Shown one piece after another: positions 11,331 to 22,555 of a stretch of 64,000 nucleotides of DNA (positions are counted from its first letter, which is position 1; every line of letters starts with the position of its first letter). Source of the DNA: Gnetum montanum (taxonomy: Eukaryota > Streptophyta > Gnetopsida > Gnetales > Gnetaceae); assembly GCA_015680685.1 (NCBI GenBank), contig MNCI01007798.1, forward strand, positions 56,378 to 120,377, in the 5' to 3' direction. The notes beneath the pieces are model-generated. The model saw nothing but the letters and a program-made list of their open reading frames with translations. It searched no databases and had not been told where the DNA came from. The position numbers and the translations under genes are program-made.

Positions 11331-12700
11331 GAGGAATCCACCTAAGAGGCATCGACAAGGAAGTGCAAAACACCATGAACAACTAAGTACCAAGCATTAT
11401 CCATTGGCCCCTAGCTGGGTGTCATCGCATTGTGTTCAAAGGTACATGGGATTGAGGAAATGTAGTTCAAGATGCATGGGGATTGCTTATAACTAAGGGA
11501 AGTTAGGATTTGCTCAAGGGTTATAATTGCCATTGGAATTGTGAGATAGGAATGCTCTCACATGAACAAGCCATATTTTTGGTCCTTGTCAATAGCCAGT
11601 GTTTAGTAGACTCAGAACCAAGACATGGGAGGTGCGTTCTTTGGAGAAATGAGCCACTTGTAAAGTTTTTACGAGGGCCTATTGTAAACAACCAAAGCCA
11701 CATGATAATGTGCAACATGATCATCTAAGACATGAGTGTAACTATTTTCCAAAACAATTGCCTTTTCGCCTGGGGCTTGTATGAGAATAGCCAATAGTAT
11801 TTGGTCTATGATGTCAATGAAGATCTTTTCTGTGCATTTTTCTCTTTGATATTTTTGTTCTTTTTTTTTTGTTTTTCTTTGGGTCTTTTTGAAAGATCTT
11901 GTTTTTAGTGTTGTGCTCATGCTCATGCACTTGCATTTGTATCATGTACCATTCACTATGTTTTGTGTTGCAATTGCTTAGAGGATCACAATGTGCAACA
12001 ATGTATCAAGCAATGTGGGATGAGTAGAATGTATCAAGGGGGTGTAAATGAATAGGTTAAGGGGAACATGATGAGGAATAGGAAATGTATCAAGATTTGG
12101 GAATGTACTTATAAATGGATCGATTAACCTAGTTGTAGGCGTTAGGAAGAATGTGATACCTTGTCATCATGATGGAATGCATCTATGCACGAATGCCTCA
12201 AGTGTGTCATCCTGCAAACACAACTCCAAGAAGAGAAGAAAACCTTAAATGAATTCATTAACTAAGCACTTTAGACTTGAAAACAACCAAGGAGATGAGC
12301 TACCATGTGCAATTTCAAAGCAGACAGGGTCATGAACAACATTAGATTCATCTGGGTCTGTGGGACAAATTATGCAATAGGTCTTTGTGGAACACAACCA
12401 ATTGCAGCAACATATCTTTTCAAGTATTGCCTGGTCATTGATGATGTTGCTAGTTTATAGTCTTAGTGGACTGTTACGGGTTAGTTTCAAGTCATAACCC
12501 TTTGAATGGTGCTAGTTTAGTGTCATAGGAGATGGTGCAGTGATAGTTTATAATCGTAGTGAACTGTGAAGAGGAAAACTAGTTTATAGTCTTAGTGAAC
12601 TCTAGGTGCTAGTTTTACGTCATGGTGGACAAATTTCACATTTTAGTGTCATATCGGATAGAGCTATGTGGTGTCAGTTTATTGTCATGACTCCAGGACA
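11331..12700 (-). other. 3' noncoding region of element E
   Basis: Only short chance frames are present and no protein family is recognisable. The first hundred bases match the same region of D (41785-41880). From about 12445 to 12700 there are irregular repeats of words like tagtttatagtcttagtgga, related to the array at 43159-43640 in D. A poly-T rich stretch lies around 11850-11885. Confidence 0.55.
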
Positions 12701-12702
12701 CT

Positions 12703-13044
12703 CTATGGTGCTAGTTTTAATTCATAGTCCTAGGACCGTTCTATGGTATCATTTTTAGGTCATGATGCTAGGACCATTCTATGGTATCAGTTTTAGGTCA
12801 TGATGCCAAGACCGTTCTATGGTATTAGTTTTAAGTCATGATGCCAGGACCGTTCTATGGTATCAGTTTTAAGTCATGATGCTAGGACCTTTCTATGGTA
12901 TTAGTTTTAAGTCGTGATGCCAGGACCATTCTATGGTATCAGTTTTAAGTCATGATTCCAGGACCATTCTATGGTATCAGTTTTAAGTCGTGATGCCAAG
13001 ACTGTTCTATGGTATCAGTTTTAAGTTGTGATTCCAGGAGCGTT
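12703..13044. repeat. Nine-copy 38-bp tandem array in element E
   Basis: Nine consecutive units of 38 bases each fill 342 bases; a typical unit starts ctatggtatcagttttaag and ends aggaccgtt. Units differ by a few substitutions and show no length change. The array lies between the integrase C-terminal remnant and the 3' LTR, where Tat/Ogre elements commonly carry family-specific tandem repeats. The core agttttaagtc resembles the repeat cores in D. Confidence 0.9.
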
Positions 13045-13081
13045 ACATACCTCAAGTTGATGTAGGATTAGCAAACTCCTT

Positions 13082-13276
13082 CTAGTCCATGTAAGCAAGT
13101 TTGAATGCTCTATTGTTGTACACCTTGGTGACTAAGTCAGGCCCTTCCCAGTTAGTTGAGAATTTATCTAGATGTTCACAGATGGCCTTAAGGATTAGGT
13201 CTCCTTCCTTAATCAGGCATTGATTAGGAAGTGTGCAAAGCTTAGGATCCTCTGGGAAGCTATTGGCTTTAACCAA
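13082..13276 (-). pseudogene. pol: Integrase C-terminal remnant of element E
   Basis: The 64-residue frame contains LIKEGDLILKAI, then KFSTNWEGPDLVTKVYNNRAF. This is the hallmark of the beta-barrel at the end of gypsy integrases (KGDLVL...NWEGPYxV). It lies in the same frame as the protease at 13277-13687, separated only by a stop codon. RT, RNase H and the catalytic integrase core were removed by a deletion that kept frame. Confidence 0.8.
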
Positions 13277-13987
13277 TCATTTGGGTGTGTTAGCCTCAGG
13301 CGCTGCATTAGTTGTTATAGGTGTACCACCAAGAAACTCTTCTTCTAAAACTTGCACCATGTCTCTGTCATGGATAGTCAAAGAGGAAGTGTTATCACTA
13401 TGGATGATAACTTGACTACCTTCATATGGAAGGTGGATTTTTTGATGGATGGGAAAGGAGATGGCCCTTAGTTGGGCTAGGTAGTGCCTACCTAGAATCA
13501 TGTTGAAACTTGACATCTCCTCTATGACAATGAAATCTGCACTAGTGGAGAATTTCTCTTCCACCACAAAGCCTAAGTTGATTGTACCCCTGACTGTGAC
13601 ACCTGACCCATTGAATGATTTTAGACATGTGATTTTGCTTGGCCTGATTTCATCTGCGAAGCCTAGCTTGTTGATGATGGAGTACAAGACTACGTTTGTT
13701 GCTTCACCATCGTCAACATGTACTCTACGGATGGTACACTATCCAACATGAATGCTAATGGATAGTGGAGCTATAGTGACCTCCCCTCATTCGAGGTTAA
13801 CTTTGACTACATTATTGTAGAACACTAAATATGTTGAACTAGATTCTTGTTGTGTAGGGGGTAGCATTATTGCACGGATGGATGTCTCATCTGCAGGGAT
13901 GTCCTCTGTAATAGGAATGGATGCCAAGATCTTTTCCAATGCTTGTCCATGAGCATATGAAGTCATGACTAGGTTGTACAAGCTCAA
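13277..13987 (-). pseudogene. Protease region of element E
   Basis: The two segments, 13787-13987 and 13277-13687, are in one frame. Motifs are RRVHVDDGEATNVV in the active-site position, where D paralogously has VHVDDGATTNVI, then ITCLKSFNGSGVTVRGTINL and MSSFNMILGRHYLAQLRAIS. The last segment is the strand after the flap (ILGRxWL in relatives). It aligns with D 49595-50377. The protein would cleave the gag polyprotein. Two stops break it. Confidence 0.78.
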
Positions 13988-13989
13988 CG

Positions 13990-16705
13990 TTGTGTTATTT
14001 TTCTTGAGTGCTTGTTTTACCTAGGTTAGCATAGCTACAAAGTCCTCATCATTGGCCGTTGTGTTGGTTTTGCCTTCCTCTGTGTGGCTTGATAGACAAA
14101 TCTCTTGGGAAGGGGACTTGGGCTTGGTTGGCTTGGCCTTCTTGGGGATAGGGGTCTAAGTGTTCAGTTGTTGTTTGTTGGTTATGGCCTTTACTTTGGC
14201 CATGGGGGTTGCGAGATGCTCGTTTGTCCTGTTGCGTTGCCATTTGGTAGAGCTACCCAAGTTGCTAGTGGGGTAAACCCTTGAAGGAGGAGGGATTGAG
14301 ATGTTGCACATTTTTGGGCTTTAGGTAGGTGAGGGGCCATCACATTGTGCCACACTTATGATAAAGGGTGGCGTAGGAGTTGTGGTAGGGGTTGTTGTGT
14401 GACTAACTTGTTGTGGCACCTTGATGACGAAAGGTTGCTTAGCGGTTTTTGTTGCTACATCATGCCAGTTTAACATCTTAGTGGATGATTGCTATGGAAC
14501 CTTGACCACAAAGGGTGTTTTGGGTGCTTGAGGTGGCACTTTGAAAACATAGGGAGGCCTCTTGTTCGTGGAGGCTACAGGGACCTTTGCCTTGTTAAGA
14601 GGCACACGGATCACAAAAGGTTGTTGCACAAGTTTGGGCATGCCACCTATGCTAATGGAATTTATGACATAGGAGGCATCGTTTATGTGTGATTAACTCA
14701 CCATGTCAATCATCAATTGTCCTTGTTCTATTATTCTCAATAGGTCATCTTGCAAAGCATGAAAATTGTCTGTACTGTGACTAGCCAATTGATGCTAATA
14801 ACAGTATTGGTCCAATTTAAAATGTTTTGGGACTGGGGGCTCATTTGGTACTGCTAATGTGGGGTTCCTTAGTAGTTCATAGTACCTATCATGTTTTTGG
14901 TGGGTAATCACTGATACGTGTTTGTGTTGGATTTTCTCGGCTTTCAAGAGTTGCTCTAGTAGTTCAGAGGGTTGCATCAATAGGGGTGTATACTTTGAGC
15001 AATTCTTGTGCTAAAAGTTGGACCTTTGGATGGCCCCTACTAATGTAGGTGAGTTGGCACCAAAGTTGGTAGTTTTGTCAGCTAAGGATTTGGTTTGCTT
15101 AGCTATTGGGCCCCAATTGATTGCTTTTTTACTTATTGCCACCATTTCCACTATTGTGTTTTTCTTGCGAGCATGTGGGTTTTGGTAGGCCACATAAACT
15201 AGTTCATTCCTTGATTGCACCACCACTTCTATGTTCTTGATTTGTGCAAATTCTTGACTCAAAGTATGGGCACTCAATTAATAAAGTTTTGACTTAACGA
15301 AGTCATTCATGGTAGCCTTAATAAGGTATGTCTCAGGTATGGGCTTGTGAAGTTCATTGAGGGCTACGCTTCACCTTTGGAAGAATTTTTGCATGGGCTT
15401 TAATGGTGCCTATTTAATCTGAATCAAGCTATCTAGTGTGGCTTTAGGTTTAAGATTATATTTAAAACAGGTAACAAACTGATGTAATAAATCCTCCAGA
15501 GAGGATATTGAGTTACGGGGTAAGGCTCGATACCAGTCTAAGGATTTTCCCATTAAGAACATAACATAAACTCATAGAATTTCATGAGGGTAGGCCTGAA
15601 GCAGTAGACATTCTAGTCAAAATATCACTAGGTGGACGTTTGGATCTCCCTCTTCATTGTACTTGGTTAGTTGAGGTAATGGGATTTCCTTTGGCAAGGT
15701 TAATGATGGAACGGAAGGGTATTGGTCATCTTGGTAGAAGTCTAACACCTTGATTTCCTCAGTGTTTGCAATTTAAAGGTGCTTTACCTCTTTAGTTAAC
15801 AAGTGCATCATTTTATTATTTTCTACCCACTCTTGGATGGTAGGCAGACCGACAGGTTGAGTGGATTGCGATTAATAGTAATTCAACTATTGCATTGTTT
15901 GTGGAAAGGAAGGTTGTTGGATTATTGGTTGTTGTTGTGGTGGAAAAACATTTAGAGATGGGATTGCAGGGTGTGGTATGCTATAGTGAGTAGTTTAATA
16001 TTACTGAATAGCTGGTAAAATGCACTGCCCAACCACAAGTTGTGAGGTGATCCCCTGAACATGTTGTGTTGAAGTAGTAAGAGGTGCCCCATTGGTTTGT
16101 ACTTGTGGTATGTAATGGGTGGACATGGAAGCTGGTACTTCTTGTCGAGAAACCAGTCCTCAAGCATATGAGAATGAAGGAAGAAGCATAGTTTCTTCCA
16201 AGAAAGGGTGGAATAATGAGTTTTTATGGGCATGGGGACTAATAGTATGATATGAATCCCCATGCTCAGACTGGGCTGCAAAGTCATCTTCCTCATCTCC
16301 ACTCTAAGTCTCTATTGGAGGTGGCTGTAAGGGTTGACTTATTGCCATGAGAAGCTAAGATATAATTCATTGATGATGTTCAAACAGGGGTATTATATCA
16401 AATTCCAAGGAAGTGAACTCATAACCTCCTTTGTAAATAAGTTCATAGTTTCTTTTCGCTTCTCTCACTACATGATCGATAGGTAGGTTTGCTTGGATCT
16501 TGACACAGATGAAGTTATTCTATTCTGGTGTGAGAGTTGCATAAGTAGGATCTTTCCCCTATAACCTAAGTGATTGGTGAGTAGAGCCTTGAGGGTTTAT
16601 CTATTCAATAATAGTTATGGATTTTGTAGCAGTCATAGGGTTTGAGGTTTCAGCCCCAAAGTTAGAGATCAACAGTGTCGCTGGGTTGATCTAGGAGGAT
16701 TCCAT
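13990..16705 (-). pseudogene. gag: gag of element E
   Basis: The likely start is the ATG at 16705 (MESS, then a stop), followed by residues aligning with the start of D's gag. It includes a Pro/Gln-rich central part and the retrotransposon gag core VFLMGKSLDWYRALPRNSISS...LHQFVTCFKYNL near 15500. Then comes VKSKLY-LSAHTLSQEFAQIKNIEVV (15277 downward). A lysine-rich linker and a zinc-knuckle-like segment around 14810-14700 follow, in which the cysteines are largely lost. Several stops make it nonfunctional. The nucleocapsid-like tail continues to the protease. Confidence 0.78.
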
Positions 16706-16729
16706 AGTGAGCGTGAATAAACTGGTTTA

Positions 16730-17050
16730 GACAACTTTAGTGTGAGTAACTACAACATGAGTAACTAATAGATAGTGTGAGTAGCTGTAGTGTGAGTAAC
16801 TATAGCGTGAGTAATTGATAGATAGCGTGAGTGACTAACAACGTGAGTAGCTGCAGCATGATTAACTACAACATGAGTAACTGACAGACAGTGTGAGTAG
16901 TTGCAGCATGAGTAATTGTAGCATGAGTAACTGATAGATAGCATGAGTGACTAACATCATGAGTAGCTATAGCATGAGTAATTGACAGACAACATGAGTG
17001 ACTGACAGCTTGAGTAGCTGCAGCATAGTAATTGGACTTACTGTGGGTGA
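16730..17050. repeat. GCGTGAGTAACT-type tandem array in the leader of element E
   Basis: About 320 bases are composed of short units such as agcgtgagtaactgata and aacatgagtagctgcag. Many units carry gcgtgag or its decayed forms gtgtgag and catgag. It lies between the gag start and the primer site. The same motif fills U3 of both E LTRs, so this is an expansion of an LTR motif inside the element. Confidence 0.85.
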
Positions 17051-17106
17051 GTCAAGCCGATCGTGTGTAAGGTAGGTTGACATTTTGATAGACAGTACAT
17101 GAGTAA

Positions 17107-17126
17107 GGTCCTCCTTCTAGTGCCAA
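17107..17126 (-). other. Primer binding site of element E
   Basis: On the minus strand it reads TTGGCACTAGAAGGAGGACC, six bases from the 5' LTR end. D has TGCTAGAAGGAGGGTC at the equivalent site. The two differ at positions explained by C-to-T or G-to-A changes, pointing to an ancestral TGGCGCTAGAAGGAGGGTC. I do not assign the tRNA. Confidence 0.7.
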
Positions 17127-17131
17127 TTTAT

Positions 17132-19031
17132 TGTACTAACCAAAATCATCGGTGTAAGGCTGGAAGGGAGAAACAAACACCAAGGGATCACCAGATGGGT
17201 ACAGCTGACCCTACCTTTGCGTGGGGGCAAGCTAGAAAAGAAAAATGAAGGTAGAGTGCCTTGGATGGTCTACATACAAATCAACCAAGGACTTCCCTGA
17301 ATGTAAGCTATGGCTTGTTCTAGGGTTACCATAATCGAATGTTCGAAATGTAAATAATGATGCAAAAAATGCAAACAGAGCATATACAGAGCTGATATTG
17401 TAAACAAAGCATAAACTACATTTAAAAAAATAGATTAAACAATATAATGGCTAGAAAAAGGAATTGTATTGTATTTCTTAGAAAGGGTGTGCACCGGTCA
17501 AAGCGTAGCTGCACATGTAGATGGCAAGTCACGTGCCAAGCCCCAGGGTGATGTGTTTCAAAAGTGCTTGGATGCTAGAATTAGAGTGCGTCTGAGCCTC
17601 CAAGGATTGCTGGTCTATGTTTCCTAAGCTGTCAACCTTCAAAATTGCCAACCCTATTTATGTGAATTGATAGGGTATTATAGGGCTTGGCTAGGTTCGA
17701 GCATGGAATTCATGTATGGAATCAATGGCTGAGAGATGAGAGGAAAATAGATCATATGACATGTGTCCGATGGACAACTATATGTGAGTTGGACACATGT
17801 AGGTAGGCCACGTTCTTGACCAGATGCACTGTATCTTACAACCTATTTTAGCTTACTCAAGCTAGCTTATGCTCATGGAAGCACATACAATTTAGAGCAT
17901 AAGAGCTTTTCAAGGTCACAAATGATGAAAATTTATAATGAAAATGATAATGTACAATGAGATAGATCAACTCCAGCTCGCTTGGAACTTTTTGATCTTC
18001 GAATTGACTACTGCACGATGTTGATTCGAGTGGTTTTGTGGCTATTTGAGGCATCTTTGTTTCACCAGGACTTCTAGTATGAGTTGATTTTATCTTAGCA
18101 TGTCCTCAACATGAGTTTTGCATGCTTTCAACTAAGCGTGATCAGTACTCATGCTGCACTCATGCTGCCAGCGTGACCTCAGCATGAGTGAGCCAAAAAT
18201 GACATAATTCACCCCTAATTTTGATTTTTGGAGCTTGGTTCTTGAGTACAATAATTTCCTGGCTATGGTTGACCTGAAGAGTAATATAAAAATCAAAAAT
18301 TGAGCTTGAGAGTGACTTGTCTTGAGCCACTTTTGGTAGCTCATGCTGGACTCACGCTGCCAGCGTGAGTGCAGCATGACCAGAATGTGAGCTATAAAAA
18401 CTTGCAATTTTGGACCTGAAATCTAGAATTCTGGAGGCTGGGACCCATATTTTTCAATAGTGAACCCTGAGGATGACTTGCAGTGTTGAAATCAAGTCAT
18501 TTTGACTCAGTTTTGAGGCTTTGAAATTTGGTGACGCTACCAGCATGACCATAGCATACGTGACAAAAAATTTGTGATTTTGGACCTAAAATCTAGTATT
18601 CTAGAGGTTGGGACCCATAGTTGTCAATAGTGAACCCTAAGGATGACTTGCACCCTTGAAATCAAGTCATTTAGACTTAGTTTTGAGGCTCTGAAAGTTG
18701 CTCACACTGGCCTCATGCTACCAGCATGAGTAATAGCATTAATGTGAAAATGTGAACAATTTGTCTCGAAATTTGAATTCCTGAATGCTAAGAATTGGAG
18801 TGGTCATGAATGGCCCTTGAGGATGGCTTGCACCATTATATTTGAACCATTTTTATCTTCATTTTGAAGCTATTTGGAGTTACTCACATTGAGGGCAAGC
18901 TAGCGTGAGCAAGCTGGCTTGAGCAATCTAGCATGAGTCACATGCCTTAGTTAAATTTTGCCTCTCGAATGCTCGAAAGGAATTCAGTCATTCTCATTTC
19001 AAAGTGTTAGGTAGAAATTAGTGGTGTTTCA
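17132..19031 (-). repeat. 5' LTR of element E
   Basis: It aligns end to end with 9398-11306 (1900 versus 1909 bases). It begins TGTACTAACC and ends GTGTTTCA on the plus strand. A TATA-like box on the minus strand lies at 17655-17660. The U3 motif cluster (gcgtgag/catgag words) occupies about 18040-18945. Many substitutions separate it from its partner, so the insertion is old. Confidence 0.88.
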
Positions 19032-20490
19032 ATATCAATTATGATGGGCCAACAAAGAGAAGGAGAAGTTGCTCTTTGATTAATTTTTTGATGAACTCCT
19101 CTTTACCAATGCAATAAATGAACAAGTGCCCACTAAACCAAAATGGCATGATGACATCCTCACTTATCTTCTCACTTAGGAAATGCCACAAGTTTTTGAC
19201 CACTAGAAGAAATAATAGTTTCATTATTACAACAAACACTTCATGAAAAGTAATGGAAACCTTTAAAAGATGTGCATCAATGACCCAGTTCATTGGTGTG
19301 TCGTGATGTTAATAAACTATGCATTCTCCAATATGCTCATGAGGGCCCTTATGAGGATCACTATGCATGAAGAAGCATGACCATTAAGATCTTGATGGTA
19401 GGATATTATTGGCCAACAATCTTTAGGGATATCCACTAATTTTTCCACTTTTGTAAATGCTATGAATGAGATGATGGGCTAAATGCTTAAATGGAGGAGC
19501 CTCAACAATGGATCCAACCATTGAAATCCTTTGATATTTAGGGCATAGACTTCATGGGTCCCATCACACCCATGTTAAATGGAAAGGCATACATAATATT
19601 CCTTGTTAAATATTATATAAAATGGGTAGAATTAGTAGTCATCACTGACTGTACATCTTCCACTATTTCTTGGTTTGTACAAAAAAATATTATAAATAGG
19701 TTTGGAGTGCCACGTGCACTAATTTCTAGCAAAGATACTCATTTTACAGGTGCTACTTTTTGCAAGCTCATGCAGGGGTTGAACATAAACTAACCACACC
19801 CTACCACACCCAAGCCAATGATTAAGTAGAGGTTACCAATAGGAAGATCACCAAGATCTTAAATAGAATAATTAGCAAATATAGGAGAGACTAGAGCACA
19901 AAACTTAACGATGTCCTTTAGGCATACCACTCAACATGGAAAATCTCTATAGCCTACTTTCCCTATGACCTAGTGTATGAAAAACTTCCAAATCTTCCTA
20001 TTTAATCCAAACTTTATACACTTTTAATAGCCCATGACCTTAACCTTGACCTTAGCCTAGCACAAAAAGAAAGATTGATTAACCAAAATGTGCTAGATGA
20101 GAATCGATTGGTAGCCCTATCTTTGAGTGAAGTACAAAAATCATTCAAAAAAAAGCACCATGATGTTAGGATAAGAAAAATAAAATTTCAACCTAGAGAC
20201 AACGCCTTTACTAGAACCCCACACATGTACCTTAACAAACTAAGTTCCAAATGTTGTAGGAAGGATCTTACATCATTTAGAAAATTTTTTCTTCTAGGGT
20301 CATGTCAATTTATAAACCTAAGAGCCCAAACAAAAAGCAGCTGGTCAACACAAAATAAGTCAAACCTTTCCATGAGCCTAAGCAAGCTAGTGATAGTAAC
20401 ACCTCCTTGGATGAATAACCTCGCACAATTTTTTAGATCTCCTCCTTTCAACTTAGTTGTGGGGGAGATTTCCATCCATGCTAATTATTA
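19032..20490 (+). pseudogene. pol: Integrase of element F, decayed
   Basis: It starts directly after element E's target flank. The zinc-binding region is recognisable (HEGPYEDHYA, then a CKCYE segment). The catalytic core gives GIDFMGPITPMLNGKAYI with the first Asp, and then FGVPRALISSKDTHFTGATF with the second Asp. After a frame change a segment reading VEVTNRKITKILNRIISKY carries the Glu. The tail runs through HSTWKISIAYFPYDLVYEKLPN and a basic C-terminus to about 20230. At least two frame changes and many stops make it nonfunctional. It would insert the DNA copy into the chromosome. Confidence 0.85.
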
Positions 20491-22060
20491 AAGTGCCTTC
20501 TTAATTTTTCTATGTTTTTGTTGCACAATGTTTTGTTTTACACTTTGTGGTTTTTACACTTTGTCATTTTTATACTTTTTAGTTTTACACTTTATTTTTA
20601 TACATTTTTGTTTTACACTTCGTTATTTTTCCAATTTTTATTTTACAACATCGTTAGTACGCTTTATCTTTCTTGGATATTTTATAATTTCTTCTATATT
20701 ATAATTTAATTTGGAAGAATTTTCTTATTATTTTACTAATAAAAATTCTTTGTTGTCAATAGGACATAGTGATGTTGTACTTAATGGTTTTTTATTACTA
20801 ACTCCTAGTTTCTATTTTTGAATTTTGAATGTTGATGACTAAGACAAAGTTTCTTTTTCATGGAACAAGCAATGAGTCCACATCATCCACCTATCCACCA
20901 ACTCTATGGTTTTCTTGGTTTTGGAAGAATGAGGTCCCTTTTAAATTAATAAAACTTTAATGAACTTGTGAGCATAGTAGTTTTCAAATTTGGGAAAGAT
21001 TCAAAGGTTTGAAAAGGGTGTAACTTCAAGGATATTTAATACTCTTTGTGCCTTTCTACTTGAGTGTAATTGTGTTTTTCATGGATTTCATACCATTCCA
21101 TGTTGACCAATAACAAGAATTTGAATAAGTTTTTGCATGGTGTGATTCCCATCCAAAAATCCATAAAAACATAAAATTTAAAATAAAAAACAAAAAAATA
21201 AACATGATGGGAATTCAAAGCACACCTCTTAGACAAAATAATGAACTACAAGTACTAGTTATGAGACTAGAAAGATATGTTACCTATGCTTGAAGATCCC
21301 CTCTAACTAAGGTCCTTTCTTCCTTCCTACTTATCTTTCTTCTATAATAAGGAATGATGATTGATCAATAGGAGAATTCTCATGTCTTAAGGGGGTGATC
21401 TGGTTCTACAGTGGTGATGCAAAGTCACTAAAAGTGGTTGATTTTGATCTAGACTAAGGATGAGATTTATTGGGTAATTTAACCATAAAATCCACAAGGG
21501 ACTTCATGTGACCATGATTGCGAAGTTCATTCCATTTTATCTTTCATACATCAATGTTTTTTATAACTCACCTCACTACTAGTTTTCATGTTCTTGTTCA
21601 ATATCTTAGTTTGAAGTGAAAAAATTCTTGGGTAGATTCTTTTGGATTTGATCATTAACTTTTCATCACCATTAATCAATTATGGGGCCCATAGACTCCT
21701 TGGTTGAGGTTATGCAAAAGAAAAAATGAGATGATTCTACTATGGGGAGGAACCACTTGCATATCCCTTGGTTGGATTAGTTAAGTTTCTTACCCTTAGG
21801 CATTTTGGCAATCAAATCTTTCATGCACCCCATTGATGCATTCAATTGTGTACTGCTTTAGAAATTTTTCTCCAAAATTTCATTTTCCAATCAAAATTTT
21901 CATTTTTGTGAATTCCAAAATCCTCTTCTAATGTTTTCATCATGTTCATGGCTTTTCTAGCTCTCCATAGACTCTAAATTCATAAGAAAACTCGTATTTT
22001 TCAAGATATTTAAGTGAAAATATTTTGGACATAGGCTCCGTAAATGGATACCAATCAATA
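20491..22060 (+). other. Spacer between integrase and accessory ORF in element F
   Basis: It begins with a purine block (gtgggggagattt) and a T-rich stretch of ttttacactttg words at 20520-20720. No gene is visible. The rest matches, in the opposite orientation, the stretch 62500-63990 of H (for example a tatggggcccatagactccttgg block at about 21690). The 5' part also matches the 3' regions of A and B (caccatgcaaaga-type block at 21130). In B this spacer is followed almost directly by the PPT region, with no accessory ORF. Confidence 0.6.
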
Positions 22061-22555
22061 AAGCCCATGCATAAATGAGACCCTATCAACACAACAATCC
22101 ACCCACCTATAAATAGGTAGCAACACATAGCATTTTTTACATTTACTCATAAACAAAGAGGGAGTTTTTGAATTTTTTAGAGCCCAAAACCTTCCAAGAG
22201 TCATACTTCTTAACTGTTTATCTAATTCACTCCATTCTTTGATCCTATAGCTATCAAAGGTAAGCTCTTCACCATGGGGGCCACAAACCTTAAGTTTTTG
22301 ACAATTTTTTTTTGAAAAAATATCTAGCTTCCACAAAGGTTTAACAAAGAAGCCAACATGAAAACATCAAATTATGAAAGTTAAACCTTTCTTACAAGCT
22401 TTGGTAACATTCTAAGTTAAATATCATCAAAATAATGATAAAATAATCAATCTTCCATGGTTCAAATTTAGCCTAAAGTGTAACTGCCAAATGAGAAAGG
22501 TAAATATTATAAGTTACACATTGAATGCTAATCCTTGGTTATGTTGTGACTATAG
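22060..22555 (+). promoter_or_regulatory. Internal TATA box and leader upstream of the F accessory ORF
   Basis: TATAAATAG lies at 22108-22116, preceded by gagaccctatcaac and followed by a leader of roughly 440 bases to the ATG at 22556. The equivalent region of H (62000-62500, minus strand) keeps a TATATATA box and the sequence between box and ATG. The words before the box resemble those before the LTR TATA of the same elements. Promoter function is inference. Confidence 0.45.

Larger units (their letters stand above)
9398..19031 (-). mobile_element. Element E: Tat/Ogre-like Ty3/gypsy retrotransposon with internal pol deletion
   Basis: It has LTRs of about 1.9 kb at both ends (9398-11306 and 17132-19031). 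On the minus strand the order is 5' LTR, PBS, leader with tandem motif array, gag, protease, integrase C-terminus, 38-bp tandem array, PPT and 3' LTR. The flanks are ATCTC on the left (9393-9397) and ATATC on the right (19032-19036), a 4/5 match consistent with an aged 5-bp target duplication. The insertion separates RNase H from integrase of F. RT, RNase H and the integrase core are missing. Layout, LTR termini (TGAAACACC on the minus strand) and PBS match element D. Confidence 0.88.

Noticed and set aside
22055-22336. Minus-strand open frame with RFWALKNSKTP, also present opposite at 62183-62488
   Set aside because: It lies antisense to the conserved leader of the accessory ORF. The shared peptide follows from nucleotide homology of the two leaders, and the rest of the frame does not align.
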